A DNA stretch of 64,000 nucleotides from Shewanella sp. UCD-KL21. Its GTDB lineage: Bacteria > Pseudomonadota > Gammaproteobacteria > Enterobacterales > Shewanellaceae. Location of the stretch: the NCBI RefSeq assembly GCF_001957135.1, contig NZ_MPHK01000013.1, positions 59,114-123,113 of the forward strand, read 5' to 3'. A program made the translations under genes and the position numbers. Under the pieces are notes generated by a model. It was not told the origin of the DNA. It saw only the letters and a list, made by a program, of their open reading frames with translations, and searched no databases. Shown in pieces: positions 46,454-55,036 of the stretch; the stretch's first letter is position 1, and each line of letters starts with the position of its first letter.

Positions 46454-48757
46454 ATGCATTATCAATATTTACCTCGCAAGGATAAAAACTTAAAACATAT
46501 TGCCCTTATGCTGTGTCTACCGGCATTAAGTCCTTTCTTATCGCTCAATGCCGCCACTTACACAGTGAAGACCCCTGTGGAATATAACCAAACAATAAAA
46601 AATATTGTTGCCGGTGATAAAATCATCCTCGCTGACGGTATTTGGCAAGACTTTGAAATCAACTTTACAGGTCAAGGCAGCAAAGCTGCGCCCATCACAC
46701 TGTCAGCGCAAACCAAAGGCAAAGTCATATTATCAGGCCAATCTAATTTGCGATTATCTGGTCAGTATTTACATGTGAGCGGTTTGGTATTTAAAAATGG
46801 CTATAGCCCAAGCCGTGAAGTGATTGCCTTTAAAAGCAGTGATGATGAATTTGCTAATCACTCGCGGGTATCAGAAGTGGTCATCGACAACTTCAATAAG
46901 CCAGAGCGATTTGATTCTGATCAATGGGTCACCCTCTATGGTAAAAATAACCGCATCGACCACAATCATCTCGTCGGCAAACGTAATAAAGGCGTGACTT
47001 TAACGGTGCGATTAACATCGCTGTTTAGCCAGCAAAATAATCATCAAATTGATCATAACTACTTTGGCCCTCGGCCAACTTTGGGCTCCAATGGCGGTGA
47101 AACCATCCGCATTGGCACTAGCCATCATTCCATGTCGGCATCGCAAACCGTTATCGAAAATAACTACTTTGACCGCTGTGATGGTGAAGTAGAAATCATC
47201 TCCGTTAAGTCCGGCAACAACATCATCCGTAACAACACCTTTTTTGAATCTCGCGGCACCCTAACCCTACGCCATGGCAATGCTAACCAAATAACTGGCA
47301 ATGTATTTTTAGGTAATGGCGTTGAGCACACTGGCGGCGTGCGAGTGATTAATCGCGATCAAAGTGTTAGCAACAACTACTTTGAAGGCTTAAGCGGTTA
47401 TCGCTTTGGGAGTGGCTTCACCATTATGAATGGCGTACCTAACTCGCCGTTAAATCGTTATCATCAAGTGGTTAATGCCAATATTAATCACAACAGTTTT
47501 ATTGATGTAAACCATATTCATTTAGCCGCTGGCAGCGATGCTGAGCGCTCTGCTGCGCCGCAACAGTCTAACTTTGCAGATAACCTGTTGGTTAATCGCA
47601 ATCAAGTATCACCCTTTGCCATTTTTGATGATATTTCAGGGATAAGCTTTACTAACAATGTTTCTAATGAGCTTGTTTCTAATAAACTTGTTCCTAATAA
47701 GCTTAACAATAACAGCATTACTCAAGGCATTGATGCGCAATCGATTACACTTGTGCAGGCAAAAAATGGCTTGTTATATCCAAGCGATAACGCCTTAAGC
47801 GCCTATGGGGTATCGGCCTCTCTGACTCCCACGTTAAAAAACGCAACTGGCGTGAGTTGGTATCCGAAAACAGAACCTGAAATCGCCTTTGATTCAGGCA
47901 ATCACATCGCTGTTTCAAGCGCGCAAGAGCTTAAGCAAGCCATTCATCATGCAAGTGCTGGCGATGTTATCACACTCAATAACTGCGAATACCTGCTTGA
48001 GCAAGTGTTACTTATCAATAAGCCGCTCACCATCAAGGCGCGAGAAAACCACCAAGCCAAATTGAGTTTTACTCAAACAAGCTTATTTGAAATTCAAAAT
48101 AACGGCAGTTTAAAGCTCGATGGTTTAGTCATTAGCGGTAAAAATAGCACTAATATTACGGGTAACGATGTTGCAGAAAACAGTGTGGTAAAAACTGCAA
48201 GCGCCGGCATGTTAACCAACTATAGATTCAGCCTATTAAACAGTCACATCACACAGCTTAATAGCCCGCATTCATTTCACTTTTTTGACTCGGGTGCGCG
48301 CGCTTTTGCCAATAAAATTGTCATTAGCAATAACCACTTTAGCAACATTAGTGGTGATGTTTTAAGGCTTAACAAAGAGACTGACGATAAAGGCATTTAT
48401 AACGCTGAGTATGTACAAGTAAACAATAATCAGTTTGAACATATCCAAGGCTCACTGGTTAATTTATACCGCGGCGGCAAAGACGAAAGCACCTTCGGCC
48501 CTCACCTTTCCTTTGTTAATAACCACATCAATCAGGTGGGGCTTGGTAAACGCAATCCCTTCAAAGCCAGCTTGTACCTTCATGGCGTGCAAGTGACCGA
48601 TATGGCTAATAATCAATTTACCGATAGCGCCGCAGTCAAAATAGAACACACCACCGGCGACCCCATCTCAAAGCTCAGTAATAACCAATTTTCTCATACC
48701 GCTCAACCCAGAATTACAGAGCTTTATGGACAACTTAAAACTAAAAATAAGCAGTAG
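46454..48757 (+). CDS. PL6-family alginate lyase, two beta-helix domains
   Basis: This 767-residue secreted lyase has a signal peptide (HIALMLCLPALSPFLSLNAA). The N-terminal right-handed beta-helix carries the PL6 active site. Ca-binding Glu residues lie in DGEVEIISVKSGN, the Brønsted base Lys in SVKS (near residue 254), and the acid Arg in LTLRHGN 21 residues later, the same spacing I recall for AlyGC. A second beta-helix (about residues 490-760) matches the two-domain AlyGC type, known to act on poly-guluronate in an exo manner. The family also includes chondroitinase B, but the neighbours favour alginate. The linker between domains has a 15-bp tandem repeat. Confidence 0.88.
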   Translation: MHYQYLPRKDKNLKHIALMLCLPALSPFLSLNAATYTVKTPVEYNQTIKNIVAGDKIILADGIWQDFEINFTGQGSKAAPITLSAQTKGKVILSGQSNLRLSGQYLHVSGLVFKNGYSPSREVIAFKSSDDEFANHSRVSEVVIDNFNKPERFDSDQWVTLYGKNNRIDHNHLVGKRNKGVTLTVRLTSLFSQQNNHQIDHNYFGPRPTLGSNGGETIRIGTSHHSMSASQTVIENNYFDRCDGEVEIISVKSGNNIIRNNTFFESRGTLTLRHGNANQITGNVFLGNGVEHTGGVRVINRDQSVSNNYFEGLSGYRFGSGFTIMNGVPNSPLNRYHQVVNANINHNSFIDVNHIHLAAGSDAERSAAPQQSNFADNLLVNRNQVSPFAIFDDISGISFTNNVSNELVSNKLVPNKLNNNSITQGIDAQSITLVQAKNGLLYPSDNALSAYGVSASLTPTLKNATGVSWYPKTEPEIAFDSGNHIAVSSAQELKQAIHHASAGDVITLNNCEYLLEQVLLINKPLTIKARENHQAKLSFTQTSLFEIQNNGSLKLDGLVISGKNSTNITGNDVAENSVVKTASAGMLTNYRFSLLNSHITQLNSPHSFHFFDSGARAFANKIVISNNHFSNISGDVLRLNKETDDKGIYNAEYVQVNNNQFEHIQGSLVNLYRGGKDESTFGPHLSFVNNHINQVGLGKRNPFKASLYLHGVQVTDMANNQFTDSAAVKIEHTTGDPISKLSNNQFSHTAQPRITELYGQLKTKNKQ
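47660..47704 (+). repeat. 15-bp tandem repeat, 3 copies, in the linker of the PL6 lyase
   Basis: GTTTCTAATGAGCTT, GTTTCTAATAAACTT and GTTCCTAATAAGCTT follow without gaps and encode VSNEL-VSNKL-VPNKL between the two beta-helix domains. Confidence 0.95.
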
Positions 48758-48765
48758 GAGTCACA

Positions 48766-49113
48766 ATGAAACAGAGCGAACATTTTTTATTTGGAAATGA
48801 AACAGAAATTGAAGACATTGGCGGCGGTTTAAAGCGTCAAATGCTTGGGTTTAATCAAGAGTTAATGGGAGTGAAAATTTGGTTTGAAAAAGGCGCCATT
48901 GGTTACAACCATGCCCACAGACATTCGCAAGTCTCATACGTTGTAGAAGGTGAGTTTCACTTTAATATCGATGGCGTCACTAAAATTCTAAAGCCCGGTG
49001 ATAGCTGTATGATCCCACCGCATACAGATCATGGCGCCACTTGCCCAACTGGCGGCATTTTAATTGATACCTTTAGCCCAGCAAGAGAAGATTTCATTGA
49101 GGAATTAAAATGA
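48766..49113 (+). CDS. kdgF: KdgF-like cupin, uronate-linearising enzyme
   Basis: This 115-residue single-domain cupin has the metal-binding set YNHAHRHSQVSYVVEGEFHF plus a late His (IPPHTDHGAT), and the ending SPAREDFIEEL typical of KdgF. KdgF speeds conversion of 4,5-unsaturated monouronates from alginate or pectin into linear ketouronate (DEH/DKI). An AGGAG ribosome site lies before the ATG, 8 bases after the lyase stop. The MFS gene start overlaps its stop (ATGA), so lyase, cupin and transporter form one operon. Confidence 0.85.
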   Translation: MKQSEHFLFGNETEIEDIGGGLKRQMLGFNQELMGVKIWFEKGAIGYNHAHRHSQVSYVVEGEFHFNIDGVTKILKPGDSCMIPPHTDHGATCPTGGILIDTFSPAREDFIEELK

Positions 49114-50411
49114 AAATCAACAACCTGCGCTGGTGGGTGATTTTGCTCATCGCAATTGCGACAGTGATTAATTATATCGACCGCTCAGCGCTTAGCGTGC
49201 TGTGGCCAGATATCGTTGAAGATATATTCCCTAATGAAACCGCATTAGAGCGTAAACAGATCTATGCCAATATCTCGATTGTATTCATATTATCCTATGC
49301 CTTTGGTCAGGCAATATTCGGCAAGATATTTGACTGGATTGGCACTCGACTCGGCTTTGTGCTTTCTATTGGTGTGTGGTCAATTGCCACTGCTGCCCAT
49401 GCGTTTGCGCAGGGCATGTTGAGCTTCAGTATCTTTAGAGCGATTCTTGGTGTAACTGAGGCGGGTAACTGGCCTGGGGCCGCTAAAAGTAATGCTGATT
49501 GGTTTCCCACAAAAGAGCGTGCTTTAGCTCAAGGCATCTTTAACTCAGGTGCGGCAATTGGCGGCATTATATCGATTCCACTTATCGCTTATATGACAGT
49601 GTATTTTAGCTGGCAAATGGTCTTTGTTGTCATCGGTTTAGTGGGGCTACTTTGGCTAATCCCTTGGATTATTTTAGTGAAAGCGCCACCTAAGTCTCAT
49701 CCTTGGATCACTGTGGCAGAGCGTGAATACATTTTAACCGGCCAACGATGCACTAACGCTGACGATGCAGTTGATACCCAAGAATATAACCCGACCACTA
49801 CTGAGTTACTTTCTCATAAGCAAAGCTGGGGGGTGATTATTGCCTCTGCAGCCATCGATCCTATCTGGTGGCTGTTTGTTTTCTGGATCCCTATTTACCT
49901 CAATGAAGTGTACGCCATGGATGTTAAGTCGATTGGAATATACGGTTGGGTGCCTTATGTGGGAGCAATGCTTGGGGCATGGTTTGGTGGCTTACTGGCA
50001 CAAAACCGCTTAAAAGCAGGTTGGGATACTAATAAAACCCGTAAACTGACCATAACTTTGGGCTGTTTGATTATGTTGCCATCGCTTTTATCTATGGCAA
50101 ACCCAGGTGGGCCAACGACCGCGGTGATGATCATGGCAGTGATCTTGTTTGGCTTTCAAACCGCTATTGGTAATGTACAAACACTGCCCAGTGATTTATT
50201 TGGTAAAAAAGCTGTAGGCACATTGGCAGGGTTTTCAGGCATGGCGGCAAAACTGGGTGCATTAGGCTTAACTGCGTTAGTGCCCTATTTAACGGCTGAC
50301 GGTAACTACACCCCTGCATTTGTTATTGGCGCATCATTAGCTGTGATTGCCATCGCTGCGGTGTGGATATTAATCCCCAGAATTGAGCCTGTTAGCCCCA
50401 AAAGCAAATAG
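49110..50411 (+). CDS. MFS transporter for uronates (ExuT/hexuronate type)
   Basis: This 433-residue transporter has 12 predicted helices. Its start WVILLIAIATVINYIDRSALSVLWP and AFGQAIFGKIFDWIGTRLG, with RAILGVTEAGNWPGAAKSNADWF, are the marks of anion/hexuronate:proton symporters (ACS family: ExuT, GarP, DEH transporters). GAGGAA precedes the ATG, which overlaps the KdgF stop by 4 bases. By context it takes in the unsaturated alginate monomer after it has crossed the outer membrane. The outer-membrane entry step is the doubtful part, since the expected receptor appears truncated. Confidence 0.88.
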   Translation: MKINNLRWWVILLIAIATVINYIDRSALSVLWPDIVEDIFPNETALERKQIYANISIVFILSYAFGQAIFGKIFDWIGTRLGFVLSIGVWSIATAAHAFAQGMLSFSIFRAILGVTEAGNWPGAAKSNADWFPTKERALAQGIFNSGAAIGGIISIPLIAYMTVYFSWQMVFVVIGLVGLLWLIPWIILVKAPPKSHPWITVAEREYILTGQRCTNADDAVDTQEYNPTTTELLSHKQSWGVIIASAAIDPIWWLFVFWIPIYLNEVYAMDVKSIGIYGWVPYVGAMLGAWFGGLLAQNRLKAGWDTNKTRKLTITLGCLIMLPSLLSMANPGGPTTAVMIMAVILFGFQTAIGNVQTLPSDLFGKKAVGTLAGFSGMAAKLGALGLTALVPYLTADGNYTPAFVIGASLAVIAIAAVWILIPRIEPVSPKSK

Positions 50412-50453
50412 CCTCAGCAAGGAATCTGGTTTAAACGATTTAGCATTACATTT

Positions 50454-50498
50454 TCTAGCGATATAGTTTATGTTCTGAGCAAACATAAACTCACTAGA
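50454..50498 (+). terminator. Hairpin downstream of the alginate operon
   Basis: AGTTTATGTT pairs exactly with AACATAAACT around a seven-base loop, with outer TCTAG/CTAGA arms. It lies 43 bases past the transporter stop and has only a short T-rich tail, so terminator status is moderate. Confidence 0.45.
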
Positions 50499-50634
50499 TA
50501 ATTTTCGCTGGGGCTGCACCCAAATAGCCCTTTTTTATTTGGTGAGACCTACTTAGCATGTACTCAACCCCTTCCGAGTATCTGTTAAGTAGGTTAAGCC
50601 TTTGTTATTGGCTATTAGCTACTGGCTACTAGCT

Positions 50635-51549
50635 TTAGTGATTATGATGCTCTTCGCTCAAGGTTTTTACGCTATCAACCTCAGTATTGAGCTTTAAATC
50701 AACTTGAGCAGGTGGCGCCAATAACACCGCTAACCTTTGCTTTAATGTTAACCCTGCCATAGTCGCTTCCTTAAACATGTCTCGCCATTCAGCAAAGCTG
50801 ACAATGAATGGGTTAAAGCTATTAACCGGCTTGGTAATGCCATAGATCACTGTGTCATTTTCAGGCTCAAAGGTATTAAATAATTTATCCCAAATGATCA
50901 GCACCCCTGCATAATTTTTATCTATATATTGTGGATTACGGCCATGGTGCACCCGATGATGTGACGGCGTGTTAAAAATAAGCTCAAGCGGGCCTAGCGA
51001 TTTAATCGCTTGGGTATGCACAAAAAACTGTAAGCCCAAATTAAGCAGTACTACAAATACCACCCAATTGGGGTCAAATCCAATCACCACCAAGGGCAGC
51101 CAAAACAGCCACATTCCCGCTAAGGGGTACATCAAGCTTTGCCTAAAAGCAGTGCTGAAATTCATATTTTCAGAGCTATGGTGAACAACATGAGCCGCCC
51201 ACATCCAGCGCACACCATGGCTTGCGCGGTGAAACCAGTAATAACAAAAGTCTTGGGCAATCATCAGCGCAATAAAACTGCCAACGCCCATTTGAATATC
51301 AAACAGCTTCCAATCAAACACCATAAGATATAATTTGGCGATAAATAATCCGGCCAATATATCAGTTAATTGATGCATTGCGGCAAGGCAAAAGTTACAC
51401 GCAACCTCCATTGGCGTGTATTTGGCTGACTCGGGTAACTTATTGGCTCTAACGCCTAAAAACCACTCCAGTAAAATGCACAGGACAAATAGCGGCGCTA
51501 ACACCAATAACAGGATTTCAGGGTGAGTGATCAGTGTATTCAAATCCAT
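50635..51549 (-). CDS. Fatty-acid hydroxylase/sterol desaturase superfamily membrane enzyme
   Basis: This 304-residue membrane protein has at least four helices (LLLVLAPLFVLCILLEWFLGV, VGSFIALMIAQDFCYYWFHR). Its histidine clusters are WFHRASH, HVVHHSSE and HRVHHGRN, the di-iron signature of the fatty-acid hydroxylase superfamily. Members hydroxylate or desaturate lipids, sterols or carotenoids using O2. The bacterial substrate is unknown here. The tail after the last helix is acidic and polar (LNTEVDSVKTLSEEHHNH). It follows the DUF2804 gene on the same strand across a 160-bp gap carrying a minisatellite. Confidence 0.88.
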   Translation of the reverse strand: MDLNTLITHPEILLLVLAPLFVLCILLEWFLGVRANKLPESAKYTPMEVACNFCLAAMHQLTDILAGLFIAKLYLMVFDWKLFDIQMGVGSFIALMIAQDFCYYWFHRASHGVRWMWAAHVVHHSSENMNFSTAFRQSLMYPLAGMWLFWLPLVVIGFDPNWVVFVVLLNLGLQFFVHTQAIKSLGPLELIFNTPSHHRVHHGRNPQYIDKNYAGVLIIWDKLFNTFEPENDTVIYGITKPVNSFNPFIVSFAEWRDMFKEATMAGLTLKQRLAVLLAPPAQVDLKLNTEVDSVKTLSEEHHNH

Positions 51550-51629
51550 TGAAAACCTTCTTTATTTTTTATAATTGTATTTAATGAATCTATTAATAAG
51601 TCCATTAAAGCTTTAGCAGCAATAGGCTT

Positions 51630-51704
51630 AGTTTTAGTGGCATTGGTTGTAGTGACATAGGTTGTAGTGGCATAGATTTTAATGGCATAGGTTGTAGTGA
51701 CATA
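51630..51704 (+). repeat. 15-bp tandem repeat, 5 copies
   Basis: Consensus GGTTGTAGTGGCATA. Copies 2 (51645-51659) and 5 (51690-51704) are identical, copy 3 differs at one base, and copies 1 and 4 are more divergent. It lies between the DUF2804 gene and the hydroxylase gene, ending 5 bases before the DUF2804 stop. Confidence 0.95.
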
Positions 51705-51709
51705 GTTAA

Positions 51710-52747
51710 TTACCACTTAGCGAAATGATCTTCAGTGAGCCCAAGTTGATTTTGTAACTGATGCACCCGGCCATTATTGTCGGTTATCTGGCCACTAAAG
51801 TAGCCGATATACTGCCTGAAATTACTTTTAAGAAACCCAAGGTTTATCTTCTCACTGCGACACTTTAATGCGCGAAAGCTTAAATCAATTTGATTGTCGC
51901 CGCCGGTGATATACCAATTATCGTCACTGAGCTGGCGATTAAAATCAAACCGTACCGCAGGCATAAGGTGGCGCTCACCATTAATCCATAACACGTTTTC
52001 GGTATCGCCGGTTTCATTAACGCCTGCGGCTAAGTTAAGCCCCAACACACCCGATTCAACTTGAGTATTGATTGAGGCCCAGCGCCAGCTGGTTTCTCGG
52101 CGCATATAGCCTGCAGAAAAGTCATAACCCGCTAAAGCCTGATTCAGCGGCTGGGGTTCATCATTAACCGTTAAACAGCCTGATACTTTTAAACCATTGT
52201 GTTTTTGGGTATAGGTCCAACCGCTGTAGCCAGTGGGAGTGCATAAACTCATGGGCAAACTTAACATGGGCGCAGTTAAGGTAAGCTCAGCCTGAATATT
52301 GTCTGCGGCGATATTTAACTGCCAGACACCGTCTTTAATAATAAATTCAATCTGAGATTGGCGATGTTTAATGCGTGATTGACCATTTTTAGGTGACTGT
52401 GACAGTGACATCCCCAGCGCTAAGGGTTTTAAGGTTTGTGTCTGTGTTAGGCGATTTTTTTCAATGTCATAGAGGTAACAAAAGCTGCTGCCAACATAGC
52501 GAATATCGGCAATGGCGACTCCGATGATATAACGTGGGGTGGTGATATTAATAAATTGAAATTGCTTAAAATCGACATATTTTGCAAATGAGGAATTAAG
52601 TTTATCCATGTCATTAAAATAGCTAAATTGCTTAACACCAAGATCTGCAACAATGCCATCAAAGTGACCATAAATAGGTTGGCCGTCATTGTTGATTAAC
52701 GATTCAGGCGCTAATACTGAGCTAGGTTGTCGATGATTTATAGCCAT
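51710..52747 (-). CDS. DUF2804-family protein
   Basis: This 345-residue cytoplasmic protein is built of beta strands: IYGHFDGIVADLGVKQF, ITTPRYIIGVAIADIRYVGSSFCYLYD, SLCTPTGYSGWTYTQKHNGLKVSG and SWRWASINTQVESG. It matches DUF2804, which is distantly related to lipocalin-like AttH and tocopherol-cyclase folds. A role in lipid or isoprenoid handling is possible by fold analogy only, and the neighbouring lipid-hydroxylase-type gene on the same strand makes that a little more attractive. A GGATGA ribosome site precedes the ATG. Confidence 0.8.
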   Translation of the reverse strand: MAINHRQPSSVLAPESLINNDGQPIYGHFDGIVADLGVKQFSYFNDMDKLNSSFAKYVDFKQFQFINITTPRYIIGVAIADIRYVGSSFCYLYDIEKNRLTQTQTLKPLALGMSLSQSPKNGQSRIKHRQSQIEFIIKDGVWQLNIAADNIQAELTLTAPMLSLPMSLCTPTGYSGWTYTQKHNGLKVSGCLTVNDEPQPLNQALAGYDFSAGYMRRETSWRWASINTQVESGVLGLNLAAGVNETGDTENVLWINGERHLMPAVRFDFNRQLSDDNWYITGGDNQIDLSFRALKCRSEKINLGFLKSNFRQYIGYFSGQITDNNGRVHQLQNQLGLTEDHFAKW

Positions 52748-52971
52748 TTATCATCCAATTAATATCATTATTATTTGAGTCTAACTTCTATACTTTCAAG
52801 CCTAAAGTCAATGATTTGTTGTCAGCAGATATCACCAGTAATCTGTCATCACCAAGCCAGTGTAACCTGATAGATAAATGCGCTAGTGAAACAGATTAAC
52901 TCAGGTGATTGGGCTGGCAAGGCAGTAAAAATCTGTTATTCTGAGGCCATCATTTTTTACCGTTTTGTGAC

Positions 52972-53538
52972 ATGAAATCATTACCTTTGTTGTTATGCAC
53001 CTCGTTATTTCTTTCAGCTTGCGCCAGTTATACCCCAACCCATATTGCGCTTAATCCCAGTGTTCCCCAACCACTGAATCAAATTGACCAATATGCCACT
53101 GTTGCGGTAAACACCATTGATGTGCGCAAAGCTAATTTTATTGTTCGCTTTAATAAAGAAGGTGAAGCGGCAGAATTAATTAGCCCAAGTGAGCCCATTA
53201 GGCAGCAACTAGACAGTGTCTTTAAGCAAGCCATGACCAAAGTGGGCTATCAAGTTGACCCTGCGGCGACCAATTCAGCTGAATTTCAATTAGATTATTT
53301 ACTCACTGATGTCACCGAATCAACCTTTGGCTTTGAGGCAAAGACCACTCTAACCATCAATGTGGTTGCTAAAAATCAAACCCAAGAGTTCACTAAAATA
53401 TATAACGCCAAAGGTTTATTAAAGGGCCCATTTAGCCCTGATTACGCCACCCTAGAGCTGGATATGAATAAACTCATCGATGAACTGACCAGCAAAATTA
53501 TTAATGATGCTGAACTGCACCATTTCTTACAACAATAA
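52972..53538 (+). CDS. YajG-family lipoprotein
   Basis: This 188-residue protein has a lipobox (LFLSACASY; Cys near residue 17) with Ala at +2, so outer-membrane delivery by Lol is expected. The mature domain (VAVNTIDVRKANFIVRFNKEGEAAELISPSEPIRQQL) matches the YajG family. In E. coli YajG sits near AmpG, and here ampG also lies downstream (55 kb) after a cyclophilin gene. The function is unknown. It is 14 bases upstream of the cyclophilin gene and is likely co-transcribed with it. Confidence 0.85.
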   Translation: MKSLPLLLCTSLFLSACASYTPTHIALNPSVPQPLNQIDQYATVAVNTIDVRKANFIVRFNKEGEAAELISPSEPIRQQLDSVFKQAMTKVGYQVDPAATNSAEFQLDYLLTDVTESTFGFEAKTTLTINVVAKNQTQEFTKIYNAKGLLKGPFSPDYATLELDMNKLIDELTSKIINDAELHHFLQQ

Positions 53539-53552
53539 CCAAGGAAGAAGCC

Positions 53553-54137
53553 ATGCTTAAGTGGATGTTAGCCAGTGTATTTACATTAACAACCATGGCT
53601 GCTCAAGCAGCCGTTGATATTCAGCCCGATACCCTGTATCCAAAAGTTGAATTTGATACCACCATGGGCAAGGTCGTTGTCGAGCTTGATAGAACCCGCG
53701 CGCCGCTCACTGTAGATAATTTTTTAACCTATGTGGTCAAAGGCGATTATGACAATACGATTTTTCACCGCGTGATTGCTGACTTTGTGGTTCAAGGTGG
53801 TGGATTAACCTCTGAATTTGAAGAACTACCGTCGATGGACCCTATCGTTAATGAGTCGGGTAATGGTTTATCCAATAGCATGGGCACCATTGCCATGGCC
53901 CGTGATAACGACCCCCACTCAGCCACACGTCAGTTTTACTTCAATGTAGGCGATAATAAAAACCTCAATCCTTCCAAGCGCCGTTGGGGTTATGCGGTAT
54001 TTGGCGAAGTCGTAGAAGGAATGGCAGTGCTTGAAGCCATGTCATATGTTCCAACTGGCCATAATGCCCAACTCAATTGGCCTGATGTGCCCGTTACAGA
54101 AGTTAAATTGAATAAAGCCACACTACTGAAACGATAA
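53553..54137 (+). CDS. ppiA: Periplasmic cyclophilin-type peptidyl-prolyl isomerase
   Basis: This 194-residue protein has a signal peptide (MLASVFTLTTMAAQA, cut before AVDIQ) and a cyclophilin fold: IFHRVIADFVVQGGG (catalytic Arg), MARDNDPHSATRQFYFNVGDN and RRWGYAVFGEVVEGMAVLE. The signal peptide makes it the periplasmic PpiA type rather than cytoplasmic PpiB. It follows the YajG lipoprotein gene by 14 bases and ends at a strong terminator. Confidence 0.9.
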   Translation: MLKWMLASVFTLTTMAAQAAVDIQPDTLYPKVEFDTTMGKVVVELDRTRAPLTVDNFLTYVVKGDYDNTIFHRVIADFVVQGGGLTSEFEELPSMDPIVNESGNGLSNSMGTIAMARDNDPHSATRQFYFNVGDNKNLNPSKRRWGYAVFGEVVEGMAVLEAMSYVPTGHNAQLNWPDVPVTEVKLNKATLLKR

Positions 54138-54205
54138 ACCTTATAAAATTCATGGTTATAGGTGACTCATTTACGTGACGTAAATTCATCAATCATCTAA
54201 AAAAT

Positions 54206-54238
54206 CGGCGTTAAATATACATTTAACGCCGCTTTTTT
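54206..54238 (+). terminator. Rho-independent terminator after ppiA
   Basis: CGGCGTTAAAT pairs exactly with ATTTAACGCCG around the loop ATAC, followed by CTTTTTTT. Confidence 0.93.
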
Positions 54239-54330
54239 TAGTGTTTTCACAATGCTTAGCAATGATTACCTAGTCATAAATACTGAATTTTATCTTACTT
54301 TGTAAATCCGAGTAAATATTCAAGATAACC

Positions 54331-54350
54331 TACTATACTTTAGTATAGTA
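54331..54350. promoter_or_regulatory. Perfect 8-4-8 palindrome upstream of the orphan gene at 54399
   Basis: TACTATAC-TTTA-GTATAGTA, 49 bases before the ATG. It could be an operator overlapping the promoter, or a regulatory hairpin in the leader; TATACT/TATAGT inside it could also serve as -10 boxes. No regulator is assigned. Confidence 0.45.
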
Positions 54351-54398
54351 AATAACAAACTTTGTTCATCAATAAATGGAATTATAAGGACGCTTCTC

Positions 54399-54767
54399 AT
54401 GCCAATTAACATAACAACGCCAAAGACGATGACGCCCAATGATTTTATAGAAACCAAAGCCCCCCAACTGGCGTATTATGGAAAAGCCTTCTTAGATAAC
54501 CAATTAGATCACAATGAAATCAAGCTCTACATGTGGGATGTATTGGAAAAGTGGCAAGCCGTCGATTTAGATAAAACCCCTGAGACTCTGATTCCAACTG
54601 ATACTGAAAAAGTATTTTGGCATTTATTGCACTGTTTTCATGAGTGGCCAGCAATGGTTATCCGCGGTAATCAATATTTACGTCAACAAGTTCACGATTG
54701 CTGTGATTACATTAATATTGGTGGAAAAGTCCCTCAAGGCTGTGTAGGCATTAGACCCACTATTTAG
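54399..54767 (+). CDS. Uncharacterised 122-residue protein
   Basis: A cytoplasmic protein with no signal peptide. It has a helical centre (LAYYGKAFLDNQLDHNEIKLYMWDVLEKW) and a Cys/His-rich end (FWHLLHCFHEWPAMVIRGNQYLRQQVHDCCDY, then GKVPQGCVGIRPTI). Cys and His spacing (HCFHEW, HDCCDY) could bind a metal, but I see no known motif. AAGGA precedes the ATG. The family is not recognised. It stands alone, with a palindrome upstream and a terminator that overlaps its stop codon. Confidence 0.7.
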   Translation: MPINITTPKTMTPNDFIETKAPQLAYYGKAFLDNQLDHNEIKLYMWDVLEKWQAVDLDKTPETLIPTDTEKVFWHLLHCFHEWPAMVIRGNQYLRQQVHDCCDYINIGGKVPQGCVGIRPTI

Positions 54768-54777
54768 TGGGTCTTTT
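54753..54777 (+). terminator. Terminator overlapping the stop codon of the 54399 gene
   Basis: AGACCCACT pairs with AGTGGGTCT, followed by TTTAG; the right arm contains the TAG stop at 54765-54767. A ribosome stopping there would cover the hairpin. Confidence 0.75.
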
Positions 54778-54880
54778 AGTTACAACACAGCTTGTAATAA
54801 GCGCCATGCTAATTACTTTTTTATTATTTGACTCATCAATATAACGAGTGCCCACTCATAGCAGCGATGAGCTTCAACTC

Positions 54881-54916
54881 ATGCTTTAACTAATGCTTTA
54901 ACTAATGCTTTAACAA
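54881..54916 (+). repeat. 12-bp tandem repeat, 3 copies
   Basis: ATGCTTTAACTA twice exactly, then ATGCTTTAACAA, in the gap upstream of ampG. Confidence 0.92.
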
Positions 54917-55036
54917 ACCTGAGTGTTACAAATAGCCTTGTTTATTGACCAAACTCAAATTGCTGCACTATTAATAACTTGAACCATCTAGCGACCCCGC
55001 TTAAGCTAGAGCCATTCTCCTCTCATCAGTTGTCTT

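Noticed and set aside
51630..51704. Possible CRISPR array
   Set aside because: Units of 15 bp follow each other directly with no spacers, and no cas genes are present; it is a minisatellite.
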